Source: an uncultured Clostridia bacterium (GTDB taxonomy: Bacteria > Bacillota > Clostridia > TANB77 > CAG-508). Taken from it: a stretch of DNA of 64,000 nt. A program made the position numbers and the translations under genes. The notes under the pieces are model-generated. The model saw nothing but the letters and a program-made list of their open reading frames with translations, had not been told where the DNA came from and made no database searches. The stretch lies in contig CAKOUU010000002.1 in assembly GCA_934120675.1 (NCBI GenBank), forward strand, positions 46,831 to 110,830, read 5' to 3'. This document shows positions 18,001-25,130 of the stretch, in pieces (position 1 is the first letter of the stretch; each line of letters opens with the position of its first letter).

Positions 18001-19711
18001 AAGAGTATATAATGAAGGAACTTTAGATGGATATGCAAGTGAAATTAAAGATCACTTACCATCATATCTAAAATTTGTTGAAGGTGATTTCAACAATAAG
18101 TATGGATGGACAGTATCTGAAGATGGAAGAACAGTAACAACAAGTTATTTAGATAACTCAATTATAGGAAAAGCAACAACAGATAATGATGGAAAAATAA
18201 TCTTATCATATAAAGAAATTCCAATTATGTGTAAAGTTACAGGAGATGCTCAAGGAAAAATAACAAATATAGCTGATATCACAAAATATAAAGATGAAAA
18301 TAAAAATGACATAACAGATAGAGACTCTAAAGAAAATAATGTAGTATTGCCATCAGATAGTGATTTACCATCATATAAAGATGACGAAACAGGAGACTAT
18401 ATACCGGGGCAAGAAGATGACGACGACTTTGAAAAATTAGTTGTTAAAAAATTTGATTTAGCTTTAAGAAAATTCATTACAAATATAAGTGATACAGATG
18501 TAACATCAAGAATACCACAAGTTAAATATGATAAGGACAATAATAAAATTTCATATGAACATTCAAAAGACCCATTAGATGTTGTAACAGGAGATATTGT
18601 TACATATACAATTAGAGTATTTAATGAGGGTGAAATTGATGGTTTTGCATCAAAAGTATCTGATGATATACCAGATGGTCTTGAATATTTACCAGATAAT
18701 GACTTAAATAAAGAATACAGATGGGTAATGTATGATAAAGACGGAAAAGAAACAACAGATGTTAAAAATGCAGTAAAATTAACAACAGATTATCTATCAA
18801 AAGAACAAGGTGAAGCTAGAATGACTACAAATTCTGAATTAAAAGAAAACCCAGCATTGCTAACAGCTTTTGATGGAACAAAGGAAATATCAGATACAAA
18901 TCCTGATTATGCTGATGTAAAAATAGCATTTAAAGTTACAGAACCAAACGGTTCAAGTAAAATATTGGTAAACTCTGCTCAAATTTCAGATGATACTGAT
19001 AAAAATGGAAATCCTGTTGATGATATTGATTCAACACCAGATAAATGGATAGATGGTGAAGATGACCAAGATAAAGAATATATTAAATTAACTGAATTTG
19101 ACTTAGCATTAAGAAAATGGGTAACACAAGCAATTGTTATCGAAAACGGAAAAGAAACAGTAACACAAACAGGACATAAGGCAGAAGATGACCCAGAACA
19201 AGTTGTTAAAGTTGAATTAAATAGAAAAAAATTAAATTCAGTAACTGTTAAATTTAGATATTCAATAAGAGTAACAAATGAAGGTGATATTGCTGGATAT
19301 GCAAAACAAATTAAAGATTATATTCCAGAAGGATTAAAATTTGATGCAAAAGATAATCCTGATTGGAAAGATGAAGGAAATAATATAATTACAACTAGAA
19401 AACTTGAAAATACTTTATTACAACCAGGCCAAAGTGCAGAAGTAGAAGTTTTATTAACATGGAAAAATGATAAAAATAATTTGGGATTGAAAGTTAATAC
19501 TGCTGAAATCTCTGAAGATTACAATGAAAAGCATGTACATGATAGAGATTCAACACCAGATAATAAAGTTCCAGGTGAGGATGATATAGATGATGCTCCA
19601 GTGTTATTGTCAATTTCTACAGGTGCAGCTAAATTATATATTACTTTAACTTTTGCAGTATTAGTAACTTTAGCTGGTGGAGTTGTATTAATTAAGAAAT
19701 TTGTATTATAA
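15047..19711 (+). CDS. large thioester-domain (TQXA) surface protein with repeated isopeptide/DUF11-like domains
   Basis: Predicted 1554-residue cell-surface protein. Signal peptide at residues 1-30 (MSKKK, hydrophobic run, AKAS). Then a thioester domain: the cysteine in NYYCVRAG and the glutamine in VQQAAMWYYTN fit the internal Cys-Gln bond of Gram-positive adhesins. Five long domains follow, each opening with FDLALRK (or FDLKLVK) and containing VYNEGD/E..G.A and IPEGL-type motifs, separated by acidic DRDS.P..........DDDDFEKL linkers; a Cna-B-like segment lies between the first and second. The C-terminal segment is hydrophobic and ends in KKFVL, with no LPXTG. ATG 15047 is preferred over 15020 because of AAAAGGAGAT. 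Likely role: attachment to host or matrix (inference). Confidence 0.85.
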   Translation: MSKKKITLTIMSIVMAIIVMTIPNVAKASSTLTTPVYFGVNEYRKGTTPENMGYAIFNPYANGSTTDSIVGTKIWQIVKYGSKTSSTFETGNYYCVRAGIGFSDTTTKAEYTISYNLKTEKSEIEASGNTVLQKIVTNGYYNNLLALTDLVYLKGVSTDEEKTTLLNAAGIYALDDEHNSGYENLLTDSDIEAVQQAAMWYYTNHDDTLFERLYNQFGENKTSWLFYRTSEMAQQNKAYTSLSDYDLHFNSFGAQTGAGLERQEQAVLLYNYLIKTANSNAAAYANGTAVSNTKVTLYANPTVQNTQPIILIERTPDTREFDLALRKYITKINGKNITSTREPNIDKSTIKTSGTATYKHRKDPLAVNTGDVVTYKLTVYNEGDKAGRATKIVDQLPAGLKLKTSGTVASTKGNSYTVKYDESANKVTFITQDTKNMVAYDGNTLDSDTIEIECTVEAKANTKNDITLTNVAWISEEYDAVAKETITTEKGKDRDSEPSTTPDVNKDNMSDYIGNNNKLDLSDSNNYYKGQQDDDDFEKLIIKKQGEGSYNLVLVKQDANGEQLNSKATFDVDGKTMEVTGRLTIVENKKISSDNLSENDVYTIKETVAPDEYCKFNGTIKITVEKTLENNTYKVKNVTRKVLDDNGKDITSEKENDVKVELNADGNIYVYVKNYQFDLKLVKRIVEVNGTKVPERILGVDVAKLANGTATTADYDLDKNPVSVKSGDIVKYTLRVYNEGDIDGYASEISEDVPEGLEFMWSEKEGTELDTDTTLSKEEKEAIKYNQGIWDMRTINQDTHRVELIATDNLAKGKGAEITENGANLIKAFDKTKGYVNTVNEKNPDYREVSVYMKVVASDDAANGIIRNEAAITGDTDKDGNPVDDRDSKPEEWKKYEDDEDYDNVKLQSFDLALRKFIIAVSKDTTIEDSEYLKDENGSYIRAPKVDTSKLNTIGENGKLITTATYNHPKTPVEVTQNDIVVYMLRVYNEGTLDGYASEIKDHLPSYLKFVEGDFNNKYGWTVSEDGRTVTTSYLDNSIIGKATTDNDGKIILSYKEIPIMCKVTGDAQGKITNIADITKYKDENKNDITDRDSKENNVVLPSDSDLPSYKDDETGDYIPGQEDDDDFEKLVVKKFDLALRKFITNISDTDVTSRIPQVKYDKDNNKISYEHSKDPLDVVTGDIVTYTIRVFNEGEIDGFASKVSDDIPDGLEYLPDNDLNKEYRWVMYDKDGKETTDVKNAVKLTTDYLSKEQGEARMTTNSELKENPALLTAFDGTKEISDTNPDYADVKIAFKVTEPNGSSKILVNSAQISDDTDKNGNPVDDIDSTPDKWIDGEDDQDKEYIKLTEFDLALRKWVTQAIVIENGKETVTQTGHKAEDDPEQVVKVELNRKKLNSVTVKFRYSIRVTNEGDIAGYAKQIKDYIPEGLKFDAKDNPDWKDEGNNIITTRKLENTLLQPGQSAEVEVLLTWKNDKNNLGLKVNTAEISEDYNEKHVHDRDSTPDNKVPGEDDIDDAPVLLSISTGAAKLYITLTFAVLVTLAGGVVLIKKFVL

Positions 19712-19719
19712 TAATTTAA

Positions 19720-19757
19720 AATGAGACATTTGGAGCAATCCATTTTGTCTCTTTTTT
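19720..19757 (+). terminator. terminator of the surface-protein gene
   Basis: ATGAGACA...TGTCTC stem followed by a T run, 10 nt after the stop codon. Confidence 0.65.
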
Positions 19758-19776
19758 AATTGATATTTAAATTAGT

Positions 19777-20163
19777 GAGTAAGGTAGGTCTTTAGGGTTA
19801 TATGTATTAAAAATTGTTAACAACTGATTGAAGTGAAAAATAGAAAATATTATATTAAAAATTGAGGAATGTTCACGGAAAAATTTCATATGTATATATT
19901 TTTGGATTTTTTCAATTTTATTATGCAATAATAAGAATTCCTAAATAAATTAATGGCACCCTTCCATTTTATGAACTCTTTCCATTAATTTATTAAGGAA
20001 TTCTAATATTGCTTCATTTATACTTAAAAATACAAAAATATATACATATGAAATTTTTTTCTGAGTGAAAGAGGCTCAATTTTTAATAATAGATTTTCTT
20101 TTTAAACTGAATGAATATGTTAACAATTTCTAATACATATAACCCTAAAGACCTACCTTACTC
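19777..20163. repeat. 387-nt giant palindrome
   Basis: Left arm 19777-19822 and right arm 20118-20163 match as inverted repeats at 45 of 46 positions (by eye). The inside continues as an imperfect palindrome: ATTTCATATGTATATATTTTTG pairs with its complement near 20030-20060, and ATTAATGG/CCATTAAT lies around the centre near 19970. No reading frame of note and no clear target-site duplication. It shares TGTTAACAA.TTCTAAT-type sequence with the palindrome at 34101-34337. It fills most of the 558-nt gap between two genes. Confidence 0.85.
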
Positions 20164-20213
20164 AATAACATTAAAATCAATTATTGAATTGTAATCTTTT
20201 TTATTTTTAGTAG

Positions 20214-20242
20214 TTTACTTTTAAAAATCAGTATGATATAAT
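20214..20242 (+). promoter_or_regulatory. promoter for the Ig-like membrane protein
   Basis: TTTACT (20214-20219), 17-bp spacer, TATAAT (20237-20242). Confidence 0.6.
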
Positions 20243-20269
20243 TTCATTAATAGTGAGGTGTAGAAAAAA

Positions 20270-21205
20270 ATGAATCAAATACTTTCAACAAGTATACCAA
20301 CAAATAATAGAAAAGCAAAAAATAGAAATCCGGTTCAAATAGGAAGTGTATTAAAATTTTTTGCAATAGTATTAGTAATATTTGGTGTTTTTATGTTAGG
20401 AATTGGAGCATATTCTATATATAAGAACCAAACGGCAGAACAGAATAAAAAAATTGAACCAACAATATCTATAGAAAATAAAACAGATACGACGATTTTA
20501 TTAAAAGTTACGCATAAAAAGAATATATCAAAACTTGAATATGGATGGAATGACGAAGAAAAGGAAACTATAAATGGAAATGGCGGAAAATATTTAGAAA
20601 GGGAAATAACTATTCCATCTGGAACAAATACATTGCATGTTATTGTAACTGCTGAGGATGGACAAGAGACTACTTATGACAAGCAATATGAAATTGAAAG
20701 CAATATAAATATAGAAGTATCAGGTAATAAAATAAAAATAACTGATCAAAGTGATACACCATTATCTTATATGACATATAGATGGGATGAAGAAGAAGAG
20801 ACACGTATAGAATTAAATAATGAGACAAATATTGAACAAGAAATAGAAGCTATTAAAGGGTTACATACATTAACAGTTATAGTAGTTGACGAAAATAATA
20901 ATTCAGATACAAAAACTCAGAAGATAAATGGGGTTTCAAAACCAAAGATAGTTTTAGATGTTGATGCTCAAAAAGAACATTTTGTAATTAAGGCTTCTGA
21001 TGACGAAAAAATTGATAAGATTGTATTTAAATTAAATCAAGATGATAGTCAATCATATGAGTTAAATTTAGGTGATAAGAATTTGAAGGAACTTGACTAT
21101 AGTGTTCCATTTGAATTGCAAAATGGGGAAAATATAATTGAAGTTACAGTATATAATTCTAATGGTGTTTCTGAAGAATCAGGAGTAAGATTTGTAAAAC
21201 AATAG
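20270..21205 (+). CDS. membrane-anchored protein with three Ig-like repeats
   Basis: 311 residues. Short cytoplasmic N-terminus, one membrane segment at about 26-48 (VLKFFAIVLVIFGVFMLGIG), then an extracellular part with three beta-rich repeats of about 85 residues containing TLHVIVTAEDGQET, TLTVIVVDENNNS and IIEVTVYNSNGVS, typical of Ig-like bacterial domains. No catalytic motif. Start ATG 20270 after AGTGAGGTG. It is 17 nt before the GGDEF gene and probably co-transcribed, so it could be a sensor or partner (inference). Confidence 0.7.
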   Translation: MNQILSTSIPTNNRKAKNRNPVQIGSVLKFFAIVLVIFGVFMLGIGAYSIYKNQTAEQNKKIEPTISIENKTDTTILLKVTHKKNISKLEYGWNDEEKETINGNGGKYLEREITIPSGTNTLHVIVTAEDGQETTYDKQYEIESNINIEVSGNKIKITDQSDTPLSYMTYRWDEEEETRIELNNETNIEQEIEAIKGLHTLTVIVVDENNNSDTKTQKINGVSKPKIVLDVDAQKEHFVIKASDDEKIDKIVFKLNQDDSQSYELNLGDKNLKELDYSVPFELQNGENIIEVTVYNSNGVSEESGVRFVKQ

Positions 21206-21222
21206 AAAACAAAGGAGGAAAA

Positions 21223-22149
21223 ATGATACAGGAAATATATATAATAGATGATGACGAGTCTTCAATAATTGTATTTAGAGAATTATTTAAAAATGATCCT
21301 GAATATAAATTTATAAGTGTTACATCAGATCAAATTGATATTGCATTAAAAAACATTCCATCAATAATTATAGTTAATGAAGATGCAATAGAAGTTGATG
21401 TTTTGGATTTATGCAAAAAAATAAGACGAGACGAAGATAACAGCATAACACCTATAATTGTTGTATCATCTAATTCAGAAAAAGAACATAGAATAGAAAT
21501 TTTAAAAGAATCAGTTGAATATTATATTAAAAAGCCTGTAAATGCGCAATATTTATATTTTACTATTAAAAACTTGAGTAGATTACTTACAATAAACAGA
21601 AGGATTAGTCCACTTACGGGTTTACCAGGTAATGTTCAAATACATGCAGAGTTGAAAAAGAGAATATCTAATAAAGAAGATTTCTCAGTATTATATTTGG
21701 ATTTAGATAACTTTAAAGCATACAATGATGTATATGGATTTTTAAAGGGTGATCAAATTATTAAATTTACAGCTGATACAATAATAAGATGTGTTCATGA
21801 ATATGTACCAGATGGTTCATTTATTGGCCATATAGGTGGAGATGATTTTATAGCAATACTTCCAATATTACATTGTGAGAAAGTTTGTGAGAGTATAATT
21901 TCTAATTTTGATGCACAAGTTGTTAAATTTTTTACAGATGAAGATGTTGAAAAAGGATATATTGAAGTTGCAAATAGAAAAGGTGTAATTGAGCAGTTTG
22001 CTCTTACATCAATTTCTATTGGTGTTGTTGAAGCTGATAAGGGTAGATTTTCTAATATGCTTGAAATTGGTGAAGTTGGTGCACAAGTAAAACATTTGGC
22101 TAAATCAATTATGGGAAGCAGTTATTCAATTGATAGGAGAAAAAAATAA
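21223..22149 (+). CDS. receiver-GGDEF protein (probable diguanylate cyclase, degenerate receiver)
   Basis: 308 residues. The N-terminal receiver-like domain (1-120) begins YIIDDDESS, but the usual phospho-acceptor Asp at the end of beta-3 appears as Asn (IIIVNEDAIE); the KKP lysine is present. The C-terminal GGDEF domain has the DLDNFKAYND substrate motif, and the signature appears as IGGDDF rather than GGDEF/GGEEF. Cyclic di-GMP synthesis is likely but not assured, given the variant signature. RBS AAAGGAGGAAAA. Ends with a strong terminator. Confidence 0.85.
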   Translation: MIQEIYIIDDDESSIIVFRELFKNDPEYKFISVTSDQIDIALKNIPSIIIVNEDAIEVDVLDLCKKIRRDEDNSITPIIVVSSNSEKEHRIEILKESVEYYIKKPVNAQYLYFTIKNLSRLLTINRRISPLTGLPGNVQIHAELKKRISNKEDFSVLYLDLDNFKAYNDVYGFLKGDQIIKFTADTIIRCVHEYVPDGSFIGHIGGDDFIAILPILHCEKVCESIISNFDAQVVKFFTDEDVEKGYIEVANRKGVIEQFALTSISIGVVEADKGRFSNMLEIGEVGAQVKHLAKSIMGSSYSIDRRKK

Positions 22150-22155
22150 AAGTAA

Positions 22156-22197
22156 ACTCAATTATTAGACAATGTTGTTTAGTAATTGAGTTTTTTC
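22156..22197 (+). terminator. terminator of the GGDEF operon
   Basis: ACTCAATTA (22156-22164) pairs with TAATTGAGT (22183-22191), then a T run. The downstream stretch 22198-22260 resembles the inner part of the 19777 palindrome (AAATTCTAATATTG.TTCA) and may be a remnant. Confidence 0.8.
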
Positions 22198-22364
22198 ATA
22201 AATTTATTTAAGAAATTCTAATATTGTTTCAATCACATAAAAAATATCAAAATTTATATCTTTTATGGATTACTATGAACTTTAAATAAATATAGTAATT
22301 ATATTTCAATTTGTAATAAAATTCCGAGACTTATAATAATGATTAATAGGTAGGAGGGAATTGT

Positions 22365-23085
22365 ATGTTTGTTATAAAAAGAAAAAGGATATGTTTAATT
22401 TTAATTGCTTTATTATTAGGAATATTTGCATATGCATATGAGGGGACAAAGATTAATATTGATGATGAGACACAAAGTACAACAGCGACGCCTGTTTCTG
22501 GAAAAGTTATAGTTGTTGATGCAGGGCATGGAGTTCCGGATGAACGGAGCGCAGAGTAGTAGAGGTACAACAGAAGCGGAGACTAATTTGAAAATATCAT
22601 TAAAATTACAAAATTTATTAGAACAGAGTGGATGTACAGTTATATTAACGCGTTCAGATGAAAATGCAATTTATGATTTAGATAAGACAACATTAAGAGA
22701 AAAGAAAATATCAGATATTAGAAATAGGGTCAAAATAGGAAATAGTTCTTCGGCTGATTTATTTGTAAGTGTTCATTTAAACAAAATACCCCAACAACAG
22801 TATTGGGGCTGGCAATGCTTTTATAATAGTAAAAATGAAAGAAGTATAAATTTGGCTAAGAAAATTCAAAGTAATTTAAATGAATCAATTCAAAAAGATA
22901 ATAAAAGGGTAGCTATGAAACTTGATACTGTATATATTATGAAACATGTTGAAATTCCAATTTCGATAGTGGAGTGTGGATTTTTATCAAATCCGGAAGA
23001 GGAACAACATCTATTAGATGATGAATATCAGAATAAATTAGCTTGGGGAATTTTTAATGGAATAATCGAGTTTTTTAATGAGTAA
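22365..23085 (+). CDS. cwlD: N-acetylmuramoyl-L-alanine amidase CwlD, with one +1 CGG frameshift site
   Basis: Zn-dependent Amidase_3 enzyme; in spore formers CwlD starts muramic-delta-lactam formation in the spore cortex. N-terminal signal or anchor segment at 8-25, then VVDAGHGVPDEGAQSS, the metal-ligand glutamate region, SSADLFVSVHLNK and SIVECGFLSNPEE. Two frames: frame 0 runs to the in-frame CGG at 22545-22547 (codon 61) and would stop at TAG three codons later. Skipping C22545 gives GGA GCG CAG and the complete protein, join 22365-22544 and 22546-23085, about 239 residues. The restored Gly is the one expected in the DEGAQS motif of clostridial CwlD. RBS GGTAGGAGGG. Next to the deacetylase gene that acts in the same pathway. 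Confidence 0.92.
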
Positions 23086-23138
23086 AAGTTTTTGTGAATA
23101 AATTAATATAAACAGAATATATATTACAAGGTGATTAT

Positions 23139-23913
23139 ATGTTTTTAGTATTTAGTAAAGAAAAAATATTTACATATCTTGTATCAATATTGACTGTAAC
23201 ATTGTTGTTTTGCTTTGTAGCAAATATTCAAACTAAAAATGAAAATACAGTTGAAACATCTTCAAATACGCAAAAATTGTTACCAATATATAAGGTGAAA
23301 ACAGAAGAAAAAAAGGTGTCACTAACAATGAACTGTGCTTGGAATGCAGATGATGTGGATAAAATATTAGATGTGTTAAAACAGAATAATGTAAGAATAA
23401 CTTTTTTTATGGTAGGTGACTGGATAGATAAATATCCAGAAGCAGTAAAAAAGATAAGTGATGCAGGTCAAGAGATACGGAAGTCATAGTGATACACACC
23501 CACATGTAAATAATTTAAGCTATGAAAAAAATATTGAAGAGATAGAAAAGAGTAATGATAAAATAGAAAAAATAACTGGTGCAAGAACTAAATTGTATAG
23601 AGCACCATATGGTGAATATAATGACACAGTTATTAAGGCTGCAACAGATAAAGGATATTATACAATTCAATGGAACTTAGATACATTAGACTATACAGGA
23701 CTTACAGGAGAAGAAATGTGGAAGAGATTAGATAAAAAATTATCTTCTGGTGATATAATTTTGACTCACAATGGAACTAAGTATACTGCAGATTGTTTGG
23801 ATATGTTGCTTAAAAATATTAAACAAAAGGGATTTGAAGTTGTTCCTGTTTCTGAGTTGATATATAAGGATAATTATAAAATTGATTCTACAGGAATGCA
23901 GATACAAAGATAA
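23139..23913 (+). CDS. polysaccharide deacetylase (NodB family, PdaB/YlxY-like), with one +1 CGG frameshift site
   Basis: Predicted membrane-anchored carbohydrate esterase 4 enzyme that deacetylates peptidoglycan sugars. N-terminal membrane segment at 10-28. The NodB domain begins VSLTMNCAWNADD (the usual TFDD acid motif is altered to NCAWN, as in PdaB/YlxY relatives). The metal motif GSHSDTHPHV follows, then RAPYGEYND and the late LTHNGTKYT motif. Frame 0 meets the in-frame CGG at 23478-23480 (codon 114) and stops at TAG two codons later. Skipping C23478 gives GGA AGT CAT, restoring the G-S-H of the zinc site. Join 23139-23477 and 23479-23913, about 257 residues. It lies 53 nt after cwlD, so probably in the same operon. 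Confidence 0.9.
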
Positions 23914-23941
23914 TATATAATTCTTAAGTATTTTTCTTTGT

Positions 23942-24066
23942 AGAACAAATCTGAAAAAATCTTTGATTTTTTCAGTAAATTTGTTCGTGCGCGAAAATTT
24001 ATGAAATAAATTTTCTGTGCAATGTAGTTTTATATATTAGGAAAGTTGCTAACTTCCCTAATATAT
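23942..24066. other. three consecutive hairpins after the deacetylase gene
   Basis: (1) GAACAAAT-CTGAAAAAATC-ttt and its complement, 23942-23986. (2) GAAAATTTAT-gaa-ATAAATTTTC, about 23993-24016, with flanking TGCGC/GTGCA. (3) TATATTAGG.AAGTT-gct-AACTTCCCTAATATA, about 24034-24066. The rest of the 379-nt gap (24067-24190) shows nothing recognisable. Confidence 0.6.
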
Positions 24067-24190
24067 AAAAAATATTATTTTATAAGAAATAATTGGTATA
24101 AAAATTGGTGTTATGTATATAATTTAATATATCATAATTCTTCAAACACTGGAAAAAACTACATTTTTTAAATAAATTTAACTTTTTATG

Positions 24191-24219
24191 TAGACAAAAC
24201 CAAAAAAATGGTGTATAAT
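24191..24219 (+). promoter_or_regulatory. promoter for the tandem-OB protein
   Basis: TAGACA (24191-24196), 17-bp spacer, TATAAT (24214-24219). Confidence 0.7.
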
Positions 24220-24292
24220 AGTAAATGTAGGAAAAAGAGAAGCACAAAGATAAACATACATTATTGATAAAAAAATAAGGGAGGAAAAAAAT

Positions 24293-24994
24293 TTGGATAC
24301 AAATTATTTAGAAAACAACTATTTAACATTAGTTGGAAAAGTTACAGGAGAAAAAAAATTCAGTCATGAAATTTATGGAGAAAGATTTTATGTATTTAAT
24401 CTAGAAATAGCAAGATTAAGTGGTAATGCTGACATTATACCAATTACAGTATCAGAAAGATTAGTAACAGATGAAATGCTAACACAAGGTAAAAACTTAT
24501 TAGTAAAAGGACAATTTAGATCATACAATAGTTATGAAAACGAAAAAAACAGATTGATTTTAACAGTTTTTGCTAAAGACGTTGTTGAAGTAGAAGAACC
24601 AGAACAAGAAGAAGAAAACGAAATGGTTAAGAAAGATATGGTAACAAACGAAGTTGTTTTAGTTGGTTACATATGTAAAAAACCAATTTATAGACAAACA
24701 CCTTTTGGTAGAGAAATTGCAGACATATTATTGGCAGTTAATAGAGCTTATAATAAATCTGATTATATTCCAACAATTGCTTGGGGAAGAACAGCAAGAT
24801 TTTGCCAAAACTTAGAAGTTGGTTCTAAGGTTAAAATAGTTGGTAGAGTTCAATCTAGAATGTATGAAAAGAAACATGAAGATGGAACAGTTGAAAATAG
24901 AGTTGCTTATGAGGTTTCTGTTGGTAGCTTAGAAGTTATTGAAGAAAATGAAACTACTGAACACAAAGAAACAGAAAATCAAGAAGCTGTATAA
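24293..24994 (+). CDS. SSB-like protein with two OB folds
   Basis: 233 residues. Two single-stranded-DNA-binding-type OB domains in tandem: residues 8-105 (LTLVGKVTGEKKF, FYVFNLEIARLSG, LVKGQFRSYNS) and 120-220 (VVLVGYICKKPIYRQTPFGREIADILLAVNR, YIPTIAWGRTARF, VKIVGRVQSR). An acidic linker and acidic tail join and end them. Distinct from the canonical ssb at 52554. TTG start after GGGAGGAAAAAAA. Possible role in DNA repair or replication; a PriB-like function cannot be excluded. Confidence 0.8.
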   Translation: MDTNYLENNYLTLVGKVTGEKKFSHEIYGERFYVFNLEIARLSGNADIIPITVSERLVTDEMLTQGKNLLVKGQFRSYNSYENEKNRLILTVFAKDVVEVEEPEQEEENEMVKKDMVTNEVVLVGYICKKPIYRQTPFGREIADILLAVNRAYNKSDYIPTIAWGRTARFCQNLEVGSKVKIVGRVQSRMYEKKHEDGTVENRVAYEVSVGSLEVIEENETTEHKETENQEAV

Positions 24995-25008
24995 TATATA
25001 TATACTAT

Positions 25009-25050
25009 AATAAACAGTATAATTTTATAATTATATTGTTTATTTTTTTT
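25009..25050 (+). terminator. terminator after the tandem-OB gene
   Basis: AATAAACAGTATAATT (25009-25024) pairs with AATTATATTGTTTATT (25029-25044), then eight T. Confidence 0.88.
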
Positions 25051-25130
25051 GTATTAATTAGTAGCATTTTTTATTTTTTTTTGATATAATCTATAAAAAT
25101 AAGGTCTTGGACCGTAGGAGAGGGCAAAAA

